From the NCBI GenBank assembly GCA_027307235.1, contig DAHUXH010000012.1, positions 62,001 through 126,000 of the forward strand: 64,000 nt of DNA. Reading direction: 5' to 3'. The notes under the pieces were generated by a model, which was not told the origin of the DNA, ran no database searches, and saw only the letters and a program-made list of their open reading frames with translations. Below, in pieces: positions 35,210 through 44,698 of the stretch. Within the stretch, counting starts at the first letter, position 1. Every line of letters starts with the position of its first letter. Source of the DNA: Vulcanimicrobiota bacterium (GTDB lineage Bacteria; Vulcanimicrobiota; Vulcanimicrobiia; Vulcanimicrobiales; Vulcanimicrobiaceae). A program made the position numbers and the translations under genes.

Positions 35210-36337
35210 CTTGCCGTCCTAGCCCCGATCGCGTGGCCCTCGCCGCCGGAGGGGTACGGCCCGTGGGAGCAGATCGCGTTCAACATCGCCGACGGCATGC
35301 GACGGCGCGGCGCCGACGTCACGCTCTTTGCCACCGGCAACTCGCGCTTCGACGGGAAGCTCGTCTCCGTCGTGCCGGTCGGCATCAACGAAGACCCGGC
35401 ACTCAACGGCGAGGTGTTCACCGCGCTGCACATCGGCGAACTCTTCCGCCGCGCGCACCAGTTCGACCTCATTCACAACAATTTCGACTGGAAGCCGATG
35501 ACGTACGCGCTCGCAACCGACGCACCCCCGTTGCTGACGACGGTTCACGGTTTTTCATCGCCGCAGATTCTCGCGGCATATTATGCGTGCGCTCACCGCA
35601 GCTTCTTCTGCTCGATCAGCGACGCGGATCGCGATCCCGGCTTGGCCTATCTGGCGACGACGTACAACGGCATCGATCCCGCGCAGTTCACCTTTCGTGA
35701 GAAGCCCGGCGACTATCTAGTGTTCTTGGGGCGCTTCCATCCCGAAAAAGGAACGCACCTCGCCATCGAGATCGCCAAGCGCGCGGGCGTGCGTTTGAAG
35801 ATCGCGGCAATTCCGCAAGACGAGCGCTATTTTCGCGAGATGATCGCGCCCCACATCGACGGCGATCGCGTCTGCTATCTCGGCGAAGTCCAGCGCGCGG
35901 CGCGCAACGAACTGCTCGGCAATGCGCTCGCGCTCGTACACATGACGACGCGGCCCGAACGTTTCGGCCTGTCGACGATCGAAGCGATGGCGTGCGGAAC
36001 GCCGGTTCTCGGCGCGCGCATGGGATCGTTGCCGGAGATTGTGATCGACGGCACCACCGGCTTTCTGTGCGATTCCGTCGACGAAGCGGCGGCGCGCGTC
36101 CCGGCGCTTGCGTCGCTCGACCGCCACGCTTGCCGCCGCCGTGTGGAAATGGAATTCACAATCGAGCGCATGATCGATCGCTACCTCGACGTCTATGCAC
36201 GCGCGCTCGATTTGCACACTCCGCCCCCGGCGACGCAGGAGCACGTGCGTGCGCGCGCGCACGATTGGTGGGACCGGCCGATGGCCTTCACCGACATCTC
36301 CGAGAAACCAAAAAGCCTTATCTTTGATGGTCCCTGA
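35189..36337 (+). CDS. GT4-family glycosyltransferase
   Basis: A 382-residue retaining glycosyltransferase with two Rossmann domains. The N-terminal domain starts LRLAVLAPIAWPSPPEGYG, the C-terminal domain has YLVFLGRFHPEKGTHLAIEI and the sugar-nucleotide motif TTRPERFGLSTIEAMACG with the E-x7-E type glutamates. This pattern is common in glycosyltransferases for glycans or glycolipids; donor and acceptor are unknown. The upstream frame is open to 34535 but overlaps the phosphoesterase gene without homology; GGGGG lies before the start ATG, which is inside a hairpin. Confidence 0.9.
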   Translation: MQITGLRLAVLAPIAWPSPPEGYGPWEQIAFNIADGMRRRGADVTLFATGNSRFDGKLVSVVPVGINEDPALNGEVFTALHIGELFRRAHQFDLIHNNFDWKPMTYALATDAPPLLTTVHGFSSPQILAAYYACAHRSFFCSISDADRDPGLAYLATTYNGIDPAQFTFREKPGDYLVFLGRFHPEKGTHLAIEIAKRAGVRLKIAAIPQDERYFREMIAPHIDGDRVCYLGEVQRAARNELLGNALALVHMTTRPERFGLSTIEAMACGTPVLGARMGSLPEIVIDGTTGFLCDSVDEAAARVPALASLDRHACRRRVEMEFTIERMIDRYLDVYARALDLHTPPPATQEHVRARAHDWWDRPMAFTDISEKPKSLIFDGP

Positions 36338-36734
36338 AGAACCCGAACACGAGCATCACCCGCTCATCGACCGACTTGGCATCACCGCCGAGCAGCGCGC
36401 TGCCGTCATCAACGTGCGCAGCGCCGCATTGCTCGAAGAACTCGGCGAACGCTGCAACAAGGCCGTCAGCACGAAGCTGCATGGCGCGTATGACGTGATT
36501 CTCTTGCGCGTCGACACGCGTGAGGATCTCGACCGCATCGCCACCGCGAAATCTCACCTCAAATCAGAGGGAGCACTGTGGGTCTTCCATCCGAAGGCCG
36601 ATTCGGCGGACATGAAGGCCGACGACGTTCGGGAAACCGCCGTTGCGGGCGGACTGATCGACAGTAAGACCGTCCACTACACCACAACGCATACAGCGAC
36701 GCAGTACGTCATCCCGGACCACCCGCGCGGGTAA
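36327..36734 (+). CDS. DUF3052-like protein
   Basis: A 135-residue cytosolic protein. HPLIDRLGITAEQRAAVINV, the middle YDVILLRVDTREDLDRIATA and KSEGALWVFHPKA resemble the DUF3052 family, a small alpha/beta domain of unknown function that senses or binds something through its central strands. The ATG at 36327 overlaps the glycosyltransferase end by 11 bases. Its stop is two bases from the convergent purK stop. Family assignment is moderate. Confidence 0.65.
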   Translation: MVPEEPEHEHHPLIDRLGITAEQRAAVINVRSAALLEELGERCNKAVSTKLHGAYDVILLRVDTREDLDRIATAKSHLKSEGALWVFHPKADSADMKADDVRETAVAGGLIDSKTVHYTTTHTATQYVIPDHPRG

Positions 36735-36735
36735 G

Positions 36736-37866
36736 TTATTCCCAGTGGAGCAAAGCGTGCGCGTCATGCGCACGCTTGAGCACCGCGTCATCCACCGGAC
36801 CGTCGACGAGCATCGTGAAGTGCCCCATCTTGCGGCGCGCAACCGCATGTTTCTTTCCGTAGAGGTGCAGCACGATGGACGGATCTTCGAGTAGTTGATC
36901 GACGCCCATCAAATGATCGCCGGTCCCGGTGCCGAGGATGTTCATCATCACCACGTTCGCGTGCAGGCGCGGCGGCGCCAGCGGCAGATCGCAGATTGCG
37001 CGCACGTGCTGCTCGTACTGCGAGCACTGCGTCGCGTCGATCGTGTAGTGGCCGCTGTTGTGCGGACGCGGAGCGATTTCGTTGACCAGCAGTTCGTCAT
37101 TGCGCGTCAGAAAAAATTCGACGCAGTACGTGCCGACGATGCCTAGGCGGCGGCCGATCGTCGCGGCCATCGCCTGCGCGCGTGCGGCCACGTCGTTGTC
37201 GATGCGCGCCGGGGCGATCGTGGTGATCAAAATGCCGTGCTCGTGCATGTTCTCGGCGACGGGGTAACTCACGACGTCGTCGCCCGCGCTGCGCGTCGAG
37301 ATGACGCTCAGCTCCTTGGCGAAGTTGACGATCCGTTCGAAGATCAGCGGCACGCCGTGTTGCTCGGCGAAGATGCTGCGCACGGCGGAAGTCCCCTCGA
37401 CGCGCCACTGGCCCTTGCCGTCGTACCCGCCGCGCGACGTCTTGAGAATGGCGGGGAATCCGATCGTCATCGCGGCCTGCGCTTCATCGTCGGGACGCTC
37501 GATCGCTTCGAAATCGGTGGTCGGCACGCCGCTCGCGCGCACGAAGGCTTTCTCGCGCAGACGGTCCTGCGTGATCTCGAGCACTTTGCTCGACGGTGAA
37601 ACTGCGAATCCGCGCTCTTCGAGCAGACGCACCGAGCCGATGTGGATGTTCTCGAACTCGTAGGTGACCACGTCGGTACGGTTGCCGAGGTCTTCAATCG
37701 CGTCGAGGTCGGTGTAGTCGGCCACGATCTGTTCGTCGGCGACTTGTCCGCAGGGCGAATGCTCCTGCGGATCGAGCGCGATGACATGGTAGCCCATGCG
37801 CTTGGCGTCGAGCGCGATCATGCGGCCGAGCTGGCCGCCGCCGATGACTCCGATGGACGCGATCAC
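36736..37866 (-). CDS. purK: N5-carboxyaminoimidazole ribonucleotide synthase
   Basis: ATP-grasp enzyme that carboxylates AIR in purine synthesis. The 376 residues begin [20 protein letters not shown] and include [22 protein letters not shown], the ATP loop [17 protein letters not shown] and [17 protein letters not shown], all PurK signatures. It starts four bases inside the end of purE (ATGA), a standard purEK operon. Length is normal. Confidence 0.97.
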   Translation of the reverse strand: MIASIGVIGGGQLGRMIALDAKRMGYHVIALDPQEHSPCGQVADEQIVADYTDLDAIEDLGNRTDVVTYEFENIHIGSVRLLEERGFAVSPSSKVLEITQDRLREKAFVRASGVPTTDFEAIERPDDEAQAAMTIGFPAILKTSRGGYDGKGQWRVEGTSAVRSIFAEQHGVPLIFERIVNFAKELSVISTRSAGDDVVSYPVAENMHEHGILITTIAPARIDNDVAARAQAMAATIGRRLGIVGTYCVEFFLTRNDELLVNEIAPRPHNSGHYTIDATQCSQYEQHVRAICDLPLAPPRLHANVVMMNILGTGTGDHLMGVDQLLEDPSIVLHLYGKKHAVARRKMGHFTMLVDGPVDDAVLKRAHDAHALLHWE

Positions 37867-38345
37867 GGTTGTTTGGCGGCAGCCTCGTCGTGCATGCGCG
37901 TAACGTACCGTTCGAGCCGGTGCGCGACATTCGCGTCTTGCAGCGCGATGATGCGCGCGGCGAGCAGCGCCGCGTTAGCAGCCCCGTCGATCGCGACGGC
38001 CGCCACCGGAACGCCTTTGGGCATCTGCACGATCGAGAGCAGCGAATCCAGCCCCTTGAGGGCCTTGGAGCGCACCGGCACGCCGATGACCGGAAGCAGC
38101 GTCTTCGCGGCCGTCATGCCGGGAAGATGCGCCGCGCCGCCCGCGCCGGCGATGATGACGCGCAGGCCGCGCGACTGCGCGGTCTGAGCATACTCGAACA
38201 TCTCGTCGGGCATGCGGTGGGCCGAGACGACCCGGACTTCATGCGCGATCCCGAGATCGTCGAGCATGTCGCTCGCCGCCGACATCGTGTCGAGGTCGGA
38301 CAGGCTACCCATGATGATACCCACGAGGGGGCTACCGTCGCTCAT
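37863..38345 (-). CDS. purE: N5-CAIR mutase
   Basis: Converts N5-CAIR to CAIR in purine synthesis. The 160-residue protein shows [36 protein letters not shown] and [17 protein letters not shown] with the substrate-binding Ser, Asp and His residues of PurE. The start at 38345 was chosen by these motifs; the longer open frame is antisense to the GH5-like gene. Coupled to purK. Confidence 0.97.
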   Translation of the reverse strand: MSDGSPLVGIIMGSLSDLDTMSAASDMLDDLGIAHEVRVVSAHRMPDEMFEYAQTAQSRGLRVIIAGAGGAAHLPGMTAAKTLLPVIGVPVRSKALKGLDSLLSIVQMPKGVPVAAVAIDGAANAALLAARIIALQDANVAHRLERYVTRMHDEAAAKQP

Positions 38346-38396
38346 TGTTCGGCAGTTTCGCGCTGAAGATGAAAGCGCCCTCGGTTCGCGCGTCGA

Positions 38397-39584
38397 ATGG
38401 GCCGCTCGATGAGCGCGTTTTTGCTGGGTGTCAACTACTGGCCGCGCCGCAGCGCGATGTACATGTGGCAGCGCTTCGACCTCGGCGAAATTCGCGAGGA
38501 CTTCGCGCGCATCGCGGGGCTCGGCATCCGCGCCGTGCGTTTCTTTCTCTCGTGGGAGGCCTTTCAGCCGCAGCGCGACACCGTCGATCGCACGGCCTTG
38601 AAGCGCTTCGACGCGGTGATGCAGGCCCTGAGCGACGCGAATCTCCTCGGTATGCCGACGCTCTTCTGCGGGCACATGAGCGGCGTGAACTGGCTGCCCG
38701 CCTGGACGCTCGACGCACGCACGTCGCACGGTCGCTTCCGCACGATCTCCGGCGGCGTGGTGAGCCCGCGCGGCATCGGCGACTTCTATGCGAACGACGG
38801 TCTCATGCGCGCGCAGTTACAGCTTGCGTGGGCGATCGGCGAGCGCGCGCGCCGCCATCCCTCGCTGCTCGCCTGGGACATCGGCAACGAATTTTCGAAC
38901 ATGCGCGAACCCGCGTCGCCGCTTGAAGCCGCGACCTGGAGCCTGATGCTGACGGAAGTGCTGGAGCAGGCGACCGGTGCGGACGTCACCGGCGGAATTC
39001 ACGGCGAGGACGTCACGCGCGATCGCAACCTGCGGCCGTCCAGCATCGCGTATCCGTGGTCGTTCGCGACGATGCACGGTTATCCGGTCTACAGTTCCTT
39101 CGCGCACGCGAACGACGATCCCGAAGTCGTGCCGTTTCTCGCGATGCTCACCGAATCGCTCACGCACAAGCGCGTGCTCTTCAGTGAACTCGGAAACCCG
39201 ACATGTCTGAACGGCGCGCAGCGCGCCGGCGCGTTCGCGTGCTTGACCGAAGACGAGATGGCACGCTATGCGTACGCCGTGCTCGACCGTTTGCAGCGCC
39301 GCGGCGCGATCGGTGCGTTTTGGTGGTGCTTTGCCGATTACGACGAGCGCCTGCGTGAGCTTGCGCCGTTCGATCGCGCCCCGCATGAGTTGACCTTCGG
39401 CATCGTGCGCAGCGACGGCACGGAGAAGCCGGTGGCACGGGCAATCGAGCGCTTCGCGCGGGAATCGCGCCGCGTCGCCGAGCCCGCGCACGTCGAGCCG
39501 ATCGACGAAACGGCGTTCTACGCGTCGTTGCCGAATGGGCTCGACGATGTCTACCGTCGCTATTGCCGTCTCGTCGGAGCGTGA
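38397..39584 (+). CDS. GH5-like glycoside hydrolase
   Basis: A 395-residue TIM-barrel hydrolase of clan GH-A type. It opens [20 protein letters not shown] and has a [18 protein letters not shown] strand-helix pair. The acid/base glutamate is Glu165 in WDIGNEFSN and the nucleophile candidate is Glu264 in [10 protein letters not shown]. There is no signal peptide, so it is probably cytosolic. Substrate is likely a beta-mannoside or beta-glucoside, but this is inference. Starts at 38397 or 38409 are both possible. The SDR gene overlaps its end by 50 bases. Confidence 0.83.
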   Translation: MGRSMSAFLLGVNYWPRRSAMYMWQRFDLGEIREDFARIAGLGIRAVRFFLSWEAFQPQRDTVDRTALKRFDAVMQALSDANLLGMPTLFCGHMSGVNWLPAWTLDARTSHGRFRTISGGVVSPRGIGDFYANDGLMRAQLQLAWAIGERARRHPSLLAWDIGNEFSNMREPASPLEAATWSLMLTEVLEQATGADVTGGIHGEDVTRDRNLRPSSIAYPWSFATMHGYPVYSSFAHANDDPEVVPFLAMLTESLTHKRVLFSELGNPTCLNGAQRAGAFACLTEDEMARYAYAVLDRLQRRGAIGAFWWCFADYDERLRELAPFDRAPHELTFGIVRSDGTEKPVARAIERFARESRRVAEPAHVEPIDETAFYASLPNGLDDVYRRYCRLVGA

Positions 39585-40677
39585 ACGCGCCGCCCGGCGC
39601 ACGATCGTCATCACCGGCGCGAGTTCCGGCATCGGTCGTGAGCTAGCGCTGCTGGCGGGACGCCTCGGTTTCGACGTGGTCGCGGTCGCGCGCCGCACCG
39701 AACGTCTCATCGATCTCGCCGCACAGATTCGCAGCGAAGGCGGCGCCTGCATCGCCGTCGTCGCCGACGTGCGCGACAAGGATGCTCCGGCGCGCATCGT
39801 CGCCGAGACGCTCTCCGCGTTCGGCCGGATCGACGTCCTCGTCAACAATGCGGGCACCGGCGCACCCGGCACGCTGCTCGAGCAAACCGACGACGCGTTG
39901 GACGGGCAGTGGGATCTGCACGTCGGCGCACCGCTGCGCCTATCGCGCGCGGCGCTGCCCCATCTCGAAAAGACGCGCGGTCAGATTCTGTTCTTCGGCT
40001 CGGGTCTTGCGCGCGTTCCCGCCGCGCAGTTCGGCGCGTACTGCGCGGCCAAAGCGGCGGTGCGCGCCGCCGCCACGCAATTGCGCCGGGAACTGCGCTC
40101 GCGCGGTATCGCGGTCACCTACGTCGACCCAGGCGCGGTGGACACCGAGTTCTCGCAAGCCTCCGGCATGCAACGCAGCAAAGGAGCATGGCTCGTGCCG
40201 CCCGAGCGCGTCGCGCGGCGCGTGATGCGTGCGATTCGCACGCGCCAAGCGGTGCTGAACGCCGTGCCGCTGCAGACCTTGGGCGTCGCGCTCGGCGAGA
40301 TGTTCCCGCGCTTGGCGGACATCATCCTGGCGCACGTCGCCGACACACCCGCGCCCCCGGCAGCGGCCGGCACCCAGCCACAACCGCAGCCACCGCCGCC
40401 CTCGCCTCCGCGCGCCGCGCCGTCGTCATTGGATGAAGCGCTCGCGCCGGTCGCGCGGCGCATGGAGCGGGTGAAGATGCCGGCGTCGTTCGTTCGCGAG
40501 CTGCTGGTGCCCGGCGCGGCGCTCGACCTCGCGGAGGTGTCGATGCGCTGGGCGGGGATGCCGAACAAGAACGAACGCGCCGCGACCGCCGAGGTGCTCG
40601 ACGCCCTTACCGCAGCCGGGTTTCTCGAAAAGACCGGCCCCGAATCGTGGCGCGCCACCCGGCAACCACTTGACTAA
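39535..40677 (+). CDS. SDR oxidoreductase with C-terminal extension
   Basis: A 380-residue short-chain dehydrogenase. The Rossmann motif is TIVITGASSGIGRELAL, followed by VLVNNAGTGAP, the serine strand ILFFGSGLA and the catalytic YCAAK pair in FGAYCAAKAAVRAAA. After the SDR core (about residue 275) comes a Pro/Gln linker (PPAAAGTQPQPQPPPPSPP) and an extra domain of about 75 residues ending in AEVLDALTAAGFLEKTG, which looks helix-turn-helix or winged-helix-like. A start at 39547 (MSTVAIA) would reduce the overlap with the upstream gene. Substrate unknown. Confidence 0.85.
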   Translation: MGSTMSTVAIAVSSERERAARRTIVITGASSGIGRELALLAGRLGFDVVAVARRTERLIDLAAQIRSEGGACIAVVADVRDKDAPARIVAETLSAFGRIDVLVNNAGTGAPGTLLEQTDDALDGQWDLHVGAPLRLSRAALPHLEKTRGQILFFGSGLARVPAAQFGAYCAAKAAVRAAATQLRRELRSRGIAVTYVDPGAVDTEFSQASGMQRSKGAWLVPPERVARRVMRAIRTRQAVLNAVPLQTLGVALGEMFPRLADIILAHVADTPAPPAAAGTQPQPQPPPPSPPRAAPSSLDEALAPVARRMERVKMPASFVRELLVPGAALDLAEVSMRWAGMPNKNERAATAEVLDALTAAGFLEKTGPESWRATRQPLD

Positions 40678-40710
40678 CTAATTCTTTAAGACTATATTCT
40701 TAAAGAATTA
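40670..40710 (+). promoter_or_regulatory. Sigma-70 promoter with overlapping operator
   Basis: TTGACT (40670-40675), a 17-base spacer and TATATT (40693-40698) match the sigma-70 consensus closely. A perfect 12-bp inverted repeat, TAATTCTTTAAG at 40679-40690 and CTTAAAGAATTA at 40699-40710, surrounds the -10 element exactly. A protein bound there would block RNA polymerase. It drives the DUF4097 gene; the -35 lies over the end of the SDR gene. Confidence 0.7.
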
Positions 40711-40743
40711 AGTCTGCTTGCTCCGTTTAGAAAGGTCGCCGTC

Positions 40744-41538
40744 ATGAAGATTCCGGCATTGGCCGTCGCCATCTCCGTCTGCGCGCTCGCGGTGCCCGCT
40801 GCCGGCGCCTTCGCCGCCGGCGCAGCGCCGGTCACCTGGTCCGCTCCGATGCATGCCGGTCAGACGCTTTCGATTCGTAACATCAACGGCGACGTCACGG
40901 TCGAGCGCGCGACGGACGGCACCGCCTCGTTCGTTGCCTATCGCAGTTCCCAGCAGGGCGACCCCAACGCCGTCCGCATCGTGGAGAAACAGACCGACTA
41001 CGGGTATGTCGTCTGCGCGCTCTGGCCCAACGGCGGCGACGACAGCGAGTGCGGCTCTGGGAATCATGGCCATCAGAACCCCCGTAACAACATCCGGGTG
41101 CAGTTCACGGTGCGCGTGCCCGACGGCGTCAACGTGACGCCCGCGACCGTCAATGGGGCGATCGCCGCGACCGGGCTCACCGGCAGCGTCGACGCGGTTT
41201 CGGTGAATGGAAACATCACGATTCGCACCACCGGCCCAGCGAAAGCTAACACCGTCAACGGCAGCATCGCAGCCGCGTTCGGTGCGACCAGCTGGTCCGA
41301 TGACGCCGTGCGTTTCACGACCGTCAACGGCGACATCACGCTCACGCTGCCCCGCAACGCGAACGCGCACGTCACTATGCACTCGCTTTCGGGCCACTTC
41401 TCGTCGTTCGGCAATCTGCACGTTCATCACAGCTTCCCCGGAGTCAGCGGGAGCGCCGAGGAGCAGTTCGGCGACGGAAGATCCGAACTCAAATTGAGCA
41501 CGGTCAACGGCAGCATCACCCTCAAGCCGCAACCGTAG
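40744..41538 (+). CDS. DUF4097-type secreted beta-helix protein
   Basis: A 264-residue exported protein with a clear signal peptide (IPALAVAISVCALAVPAAGAFA). The mature part is a repetitive beta-helix with recurring TVNGxI/NGDITx units (RNINGDVTVER, TPATVNGAIAATG, SVNGNITIRT, TVNGSIAAAF, TVNGDITLTL, TVNGSITLKP), as in the DUF4097 family. Function is unknown; relatives are found near anti-sigma and envelope stress genes. It is served by the promoter with overlapping palindrome just upstream, so it is probably tightly regulated. Confidence 0.87.
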   Translation: MKIPALAVAISVCALAVPAAGAFAAGAAPVTWSAPMHAGQTLSIRNINGDVTVERATDGTASFVAYRSSQQGDPNAVRIVEKQTDYGYVVCALWPNGGDDSECGSGNHGHQNPRNNIRVQFTVRVPDGVNVTPATVNGAIAATGLTGSVDAVSVNGNITIRTTGPAKANTVNGSIAAAFGATSWSDDAVRFTTVNGDITLTLPRNANAHVTMHSLSGHFSSFGNLHVHHSFPGVSGSAEEQFGDGRSELKLSTVNGSITLKPQP

Positions 41539-41599
41539 CCCGCGCAGACGAGGTTAACGCAACGTAGCGCTCCCTCCCCGTAGGAAAGGACTGCCAGCT

Positions 41600-42196
41600 T
41601 TGCCACACCTCGTCTCCCGCCTCGGCGGCTGCCTGCTTGCCGCCGTCGTGACAGCCGGCCTGCTCACCGCGAATGCCGGCGCGTTGCCGTCATCCTGGAA
41701 AATCGACCCCGTCCACTCCTCGGCGGAGTTCACCGCCGTTCACTTGGGTATCTCGCACGTCACCGGAACGATTCCGATCGAAAGCGCGAAAGTCGTCGTG
41801 CCGGACGGTTCCAACGTCCCGTCGTCCGCGGAAGCCACGCTCGACATCAAGGGCATCGACACGCACAACGATTCGCGCGACAACGATCTGCGCTCGCCGC
41901 ATTTCTTCGACGTCACGAACGATCCGACCATGACGTTCACCAGCACCAGCATCACCTCGACCGACGGCAAGACCTTCACGATGCAGGGCAACTTGACGAT
42001 GCACGGTCAGACGCATCCGGTAACCTTCACCGGGCAGTTTCTCGGGCGCGGTCCGGGCATGCGCGAAGGTCAGCAGCGCATCGCGTTCGCGGCCAACGCG
42101 ACCATCGATCGCACGCAGTGGGGCATGACCTACGGTTATCCGGTCGTCAGCAACTCGATCGATCTCACCGTCGAGATCGAAGCCGTCAAGCAGTAG
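41600..42196 (+). CDS. YceI-family periplasmic protein
   Basis: A 198-residue secreted lipocalin-like barrel that binds polyisoprenoid or amphiphilic lipids in family members. Signal peptide about residues 1-28; then SSWKIDPVHSSAEFTAVHLG, the signature SRDNDLRSPHFFDVTNDPTM and NLTMHGQTHPVTFTGQFLG, all YceI motifs. The start is TTG at 41600 with GGAAAGGA nine bases upstream. It follows DUF4097 with 61 bases between and may share its transcript. Confidence 0.92.
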   Translation: MPHLVSRLGGCLLAAVVTAGLLTANAGALPSSWKIDPVHSSAEFTAVHLGISHVTGTIPIESAKVVVPDGSNVPSSAEATLDIKGIDTHNDSRDNDLRSPHFFDVTNDPTMTFTSTSITSTDGKTFTMQGNLTMHGQTHPVTFTGQFLGRGPGMREGQQRIAFAANATIDRTQWGMTYGYPVVSNSIDLTVEIEAVKQ

Positions 42197-42199
42197 CGA

Positions 42200-43030
42200 T
42201 TACGAGCGGCGCCGCGCTGCGACTCGCAGTTGCTTCCCGGCGATCGAGATGAAAAAGACGATCGTCGCGAGCAACACGATCGTGGCGCCGCTCGAACTCT
42301 GCAAGAAATACGACAGGTACAACCCACCGACGCTGCAGAGCACGCCGAAGACCGCCGAGAGCGTCATCATCGGGACGAAGCGCTCCGTCAACTGATAGGC
42401 GGCGGCGGCGGGCGTCACCAGCAGCGCCGCGACCAACACGATACCCACCGATTGCAGCGACACGATGATCGTGAGCGCGAGCATGGTGAGCAAGATGTAC
42501 TCCGTGCGCTCCGCATCGATGCCGCTCGCCTGCGCGACGATCGGATCGAACGACGTGTAGAGCAGCGGGCGCCAGAGGATCATCCCGGCAATCGCGATCG
42601 CGGCCGAGAGACCGAGAATCAGCCAGAGATCGCGCGCCCCCACCGCTAGAATGTTGCCGAAGAGAAAGCTTTCGAGGTCAACCGCAAAGCTGCTCTGGCG
42701 GCTCATCAAGAAGACGCCGAGCGCGAATGCGCCCGTGAAGAGCACGCCGATCGTCGTATCCAACGAGATGCGGCCTTTGCGATGCACGTACCCGATACCC
42801 AGGGCCGTGAGCACAGCGACCACCGAAGCACCGATGTAGTAATCCATCTTGTTCAGATAAGCGATGACGATGCCCGCGAATGATGCGTGCGCGATGCCGT
42901 CGCCGATGAACGACAGACGTCGCAAAATCACGTATGTTCCCATCGTCGAGCAAAGGATGCCGACGGTCAGCGCCGCCGCGAACGCGCGTTGCATGAACGG
43001 GTATTGAAACGGGGCGATCAAAGCGTCCAT
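42200..43030 (-). CDS. znuB: Metal ABC transporter permease
   Basis: A 276-residue permease of the ZnuB/MntB/TroC family with about eight hydrophobic helices. It opens PFMQRAFAAALTVGILCSTM and has GTYVILRRLSFIGDGIAHAS (the ATPase-contact loop) and LQSVGIVLVAALLVTPAAAA. It imports zinc or manganese with the ATPase and binding protein encoded just upstream on the minus strand. The gene is the last in the operon and starts one base after the ATPase stop. Confidence 0.93.
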   Translation of the reverse strand: MDALIAPFQYPFMQRAFAAALTVGILCSTMGTYVILRRLSFIGDGIAHASFAGIVIAYLNKMDYYIGASVVAVLTALGIGYVHRKGRISLDTTIGVLFTGAFALGVFLMSRQSSFAVDLESFLFGNILAVGARDLWLILGLSAAIAIAGMILWRPLLYTSFDPIVAQASGIDAERTEYILLTMLALTIIVSLQSVGIVLVAALLVTPAAAAYQLTERFVPMMTLSAVFGVLCSVGGLYLSYFLQSSSGATIVLLATIVFFISIAGKQLRVAARRRS

Positions 43031-43031
43031 G

Positions 43032-43817
43032 CTAACGGCGAATCTCCGGGTGTTCGGCGTGATGTTCGTGCGGCTCGTGATCGAGACGCAGATGGCCGTG
43101 GGTGTGGACGTGCTCGCGAATGCTCGCGTAGGCGCCGGATGCGACGACCTCGCGCGGCGTGCCCTCGGCGAGAATGCGCCGGTCCAGCACGACCAAGCGG
43201 TCGAACCATTCGTTGACGTGTTCGAGATCGTGCGTCGTCATCATCACCGGCAAACCGCCGGCGACGCGTTCGCGCACGACGCGGCGCAACGCATCTTCGG
43301 TTTTCGCATCGACGCCGGTGGTGGGCTCGTCGAGCAAGAGCAGTCGCGGTTCCTGCGCGAGCGCGCGAGCGACGAACGTACGCTGCTGCTGCCCGCCCGA
43401 GAGGTTCGCGATATGTCTGTCCGCGAGCGACAGTATATCGAGCGAGTCAAGCGCACGCTCCACCGCCGCGCGATCGCGCGCATTGAAAAACGAAAACGCG
43501 CGTTTATGGGGAAAGCGCCCCATCGCGACGACGTCCCACACCGTCGCCGGAAACGACCAATCTACGTGCTCGATCTGCGGCACGTAGGCGATCGAGCCGG
43601 ACGGCAACGACCGCGGATCGGAGCCGAGCACCGCCAGGCGGCCGGATGAAGGGCGTAGCAACCCTGCGACCGTCTTGAGCAAGGTCGATTTGCCCGAACC
43701 GTTGGGACCGACGATTCCCATTGCTTCGCCTGCTTTGACCGTGAGCGTGACACCGTCGAGCGCGGTAAACCCATCGTATTGCACGACAATGTCGCGCAGT
43801 GCGACCGCTTCGTTCAA
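43032..43817 (-). CDS. znuC: Metal ABC transporter ATPase with His-rich tail
   Basis: A 261-residue ATPase with Walker A GPNGSGKST, signature LSGGQQQR, Walker B RLLLLDEPTTGVD and switch His in MMTTHDLEHV. The last 28 residues form a histidine-rich tail (HVHTHGH and PHEHHAEH blocks, nine His). Such a tail could bind zinc in the cytosol and report metal status. It overlaps the binding-protein gene by four bases and is followed by the permease. Confidence 0.93.
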   Translation of the reverse strand: MNEAVALRDIVVQYDGFTALDGVTLTVKAGEAMGIVGPNGSGKSTLLKTVAGLLRPSSGRLAVLGSDPRSLPSGSIAYVPQIEHVDWSFPATVWDVVAMGRFPHKRAFSFFNARDRAAVERALDSLDILSLADRHIANLSGGQQQRTFVARALAQEPRLLLLDEPTTGVDAKTEDALRRVVRERVAGGLPVMMTTHDLEHVNEWFDRLVVLDRRILAEGTPREVVASGAYASIREHVHTHGHLRLDHEPHEHHAEHPEIRR

Positions 43818-44698
43818 TGCAGCGCCTTCACGATGACGTCGGTGTCATAGCGCAACATGGAGATATAGTCTTTCACGCGACCGCTCTGTGCGATCGAGTC
43901 GTCGTACAGATCGGAGACGGTCTTGATGCCGGCGCTTTGGGCGAGGGCTTGCGCGAGCTTCGGGCTGTACTCCGGCTCCGCGAAGACCGCGCGCACACCG
44001 TTGCTTTTCGCGAGGTCGATGAGTTTGGCGAGATCTTGCGGGTTGGGGTCTTGGCCGGGGTTCTTCTCGATCACGCCGATGTTGCGGATGCCGAAGCGCG
44101 CATCGTAGTAATCCCATGCGCTGTGGAAGACGATCATCACCCGATGCTCGGGCGGTATGGTCGCGATTTGCTTCTGGATTTGCAGTTCGAGGTAGACGAG
44201 CTGCTGCTGGTACTTAGCCGCGTTGGCGCGGTAGTCGTCGCTGTTGGCCGGATCGGCTTTGATCAGCGCATCGCGCACGTTGTCGACGTAATGCGCGGCA
44301 AGTTGCGGGTCCATCCAGGCATGCGGATTACCGTTGCGCAGGATGACGCCGTCGGTGCAGGTGACGCGGACGAGGTTGGGGTTCTGCACGTTGTCGACCA
44401 TGCGGTCGAGCCACGACTCGATGCCGCCGCCGTTCTGAACGAGCACGCGCGCCTGCGAGAGCTTCATGATGTCTTGCGGGGTCGGCTGAAATTCTTCAGG
44501 CGAGGCGCCGACCGGCACGATATTGTGTACCTCGACGTGGTCGCCGCCGACCGCTTCCGCAAACGAGTTGAGGGTCGAGAAGGTCGTAGCGACGACGAGC
44601 TTTCCGCTCGCATCGGCGGCGCGATCGGTGTGCGCGCACGCCGCAAGCGCGACGAGCGCGACGACGGCGAGCAGCGGTGCTAGCGACAGGCGCGGCAT
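43814..44698 (-). CDS. znuA: Metal-binding lipoprotein of ABC importer
   Basis: A 294-residue solute-binding protein of the ZnuA/TroA cluster A-I family. A lipobox (ALAAC, Cys21) anchors it to the membrane. Ligand positions: the usual first His is replaced by Glu68 in PVGASPEEFQPTPQD; His126 in NPHAWMDP and His192 in VFHSAWDYY are present, and an acidic ligand is likely in DLYDDS. The central His-rich loop of ZnuA is absent. So the metal may be manganese or zinc. Its start overlaps the Fur-family gene by 19 bases. Confidence 0.9.
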   Translation of the reverse strand: MPRLSLAPLLAVVALVALAACAHTDRAADASGKLVVATTFSTLNSFAEAVGGDHVEVHNIVPVGASPEEFQPTPQDIMKLSQARVLVQNGGGIESWLDRMVDNVQNPNLVRVTCTDGVILRNGNPHAWMDPQLAAHYVDNVRDALIKADPANSDDYRANAAKYQQQLVYLELQIQKQIATIPPEHRVMIVFHSAWDYYDARFGIRNIGVIEKNPGQDPNPQDLAKLIDLAKSNGVRAVFAEPEYSPKLAQALAQSAGIKTVSDLYDDSIAQSGRVKDYISMLRYDTDVIVKALH

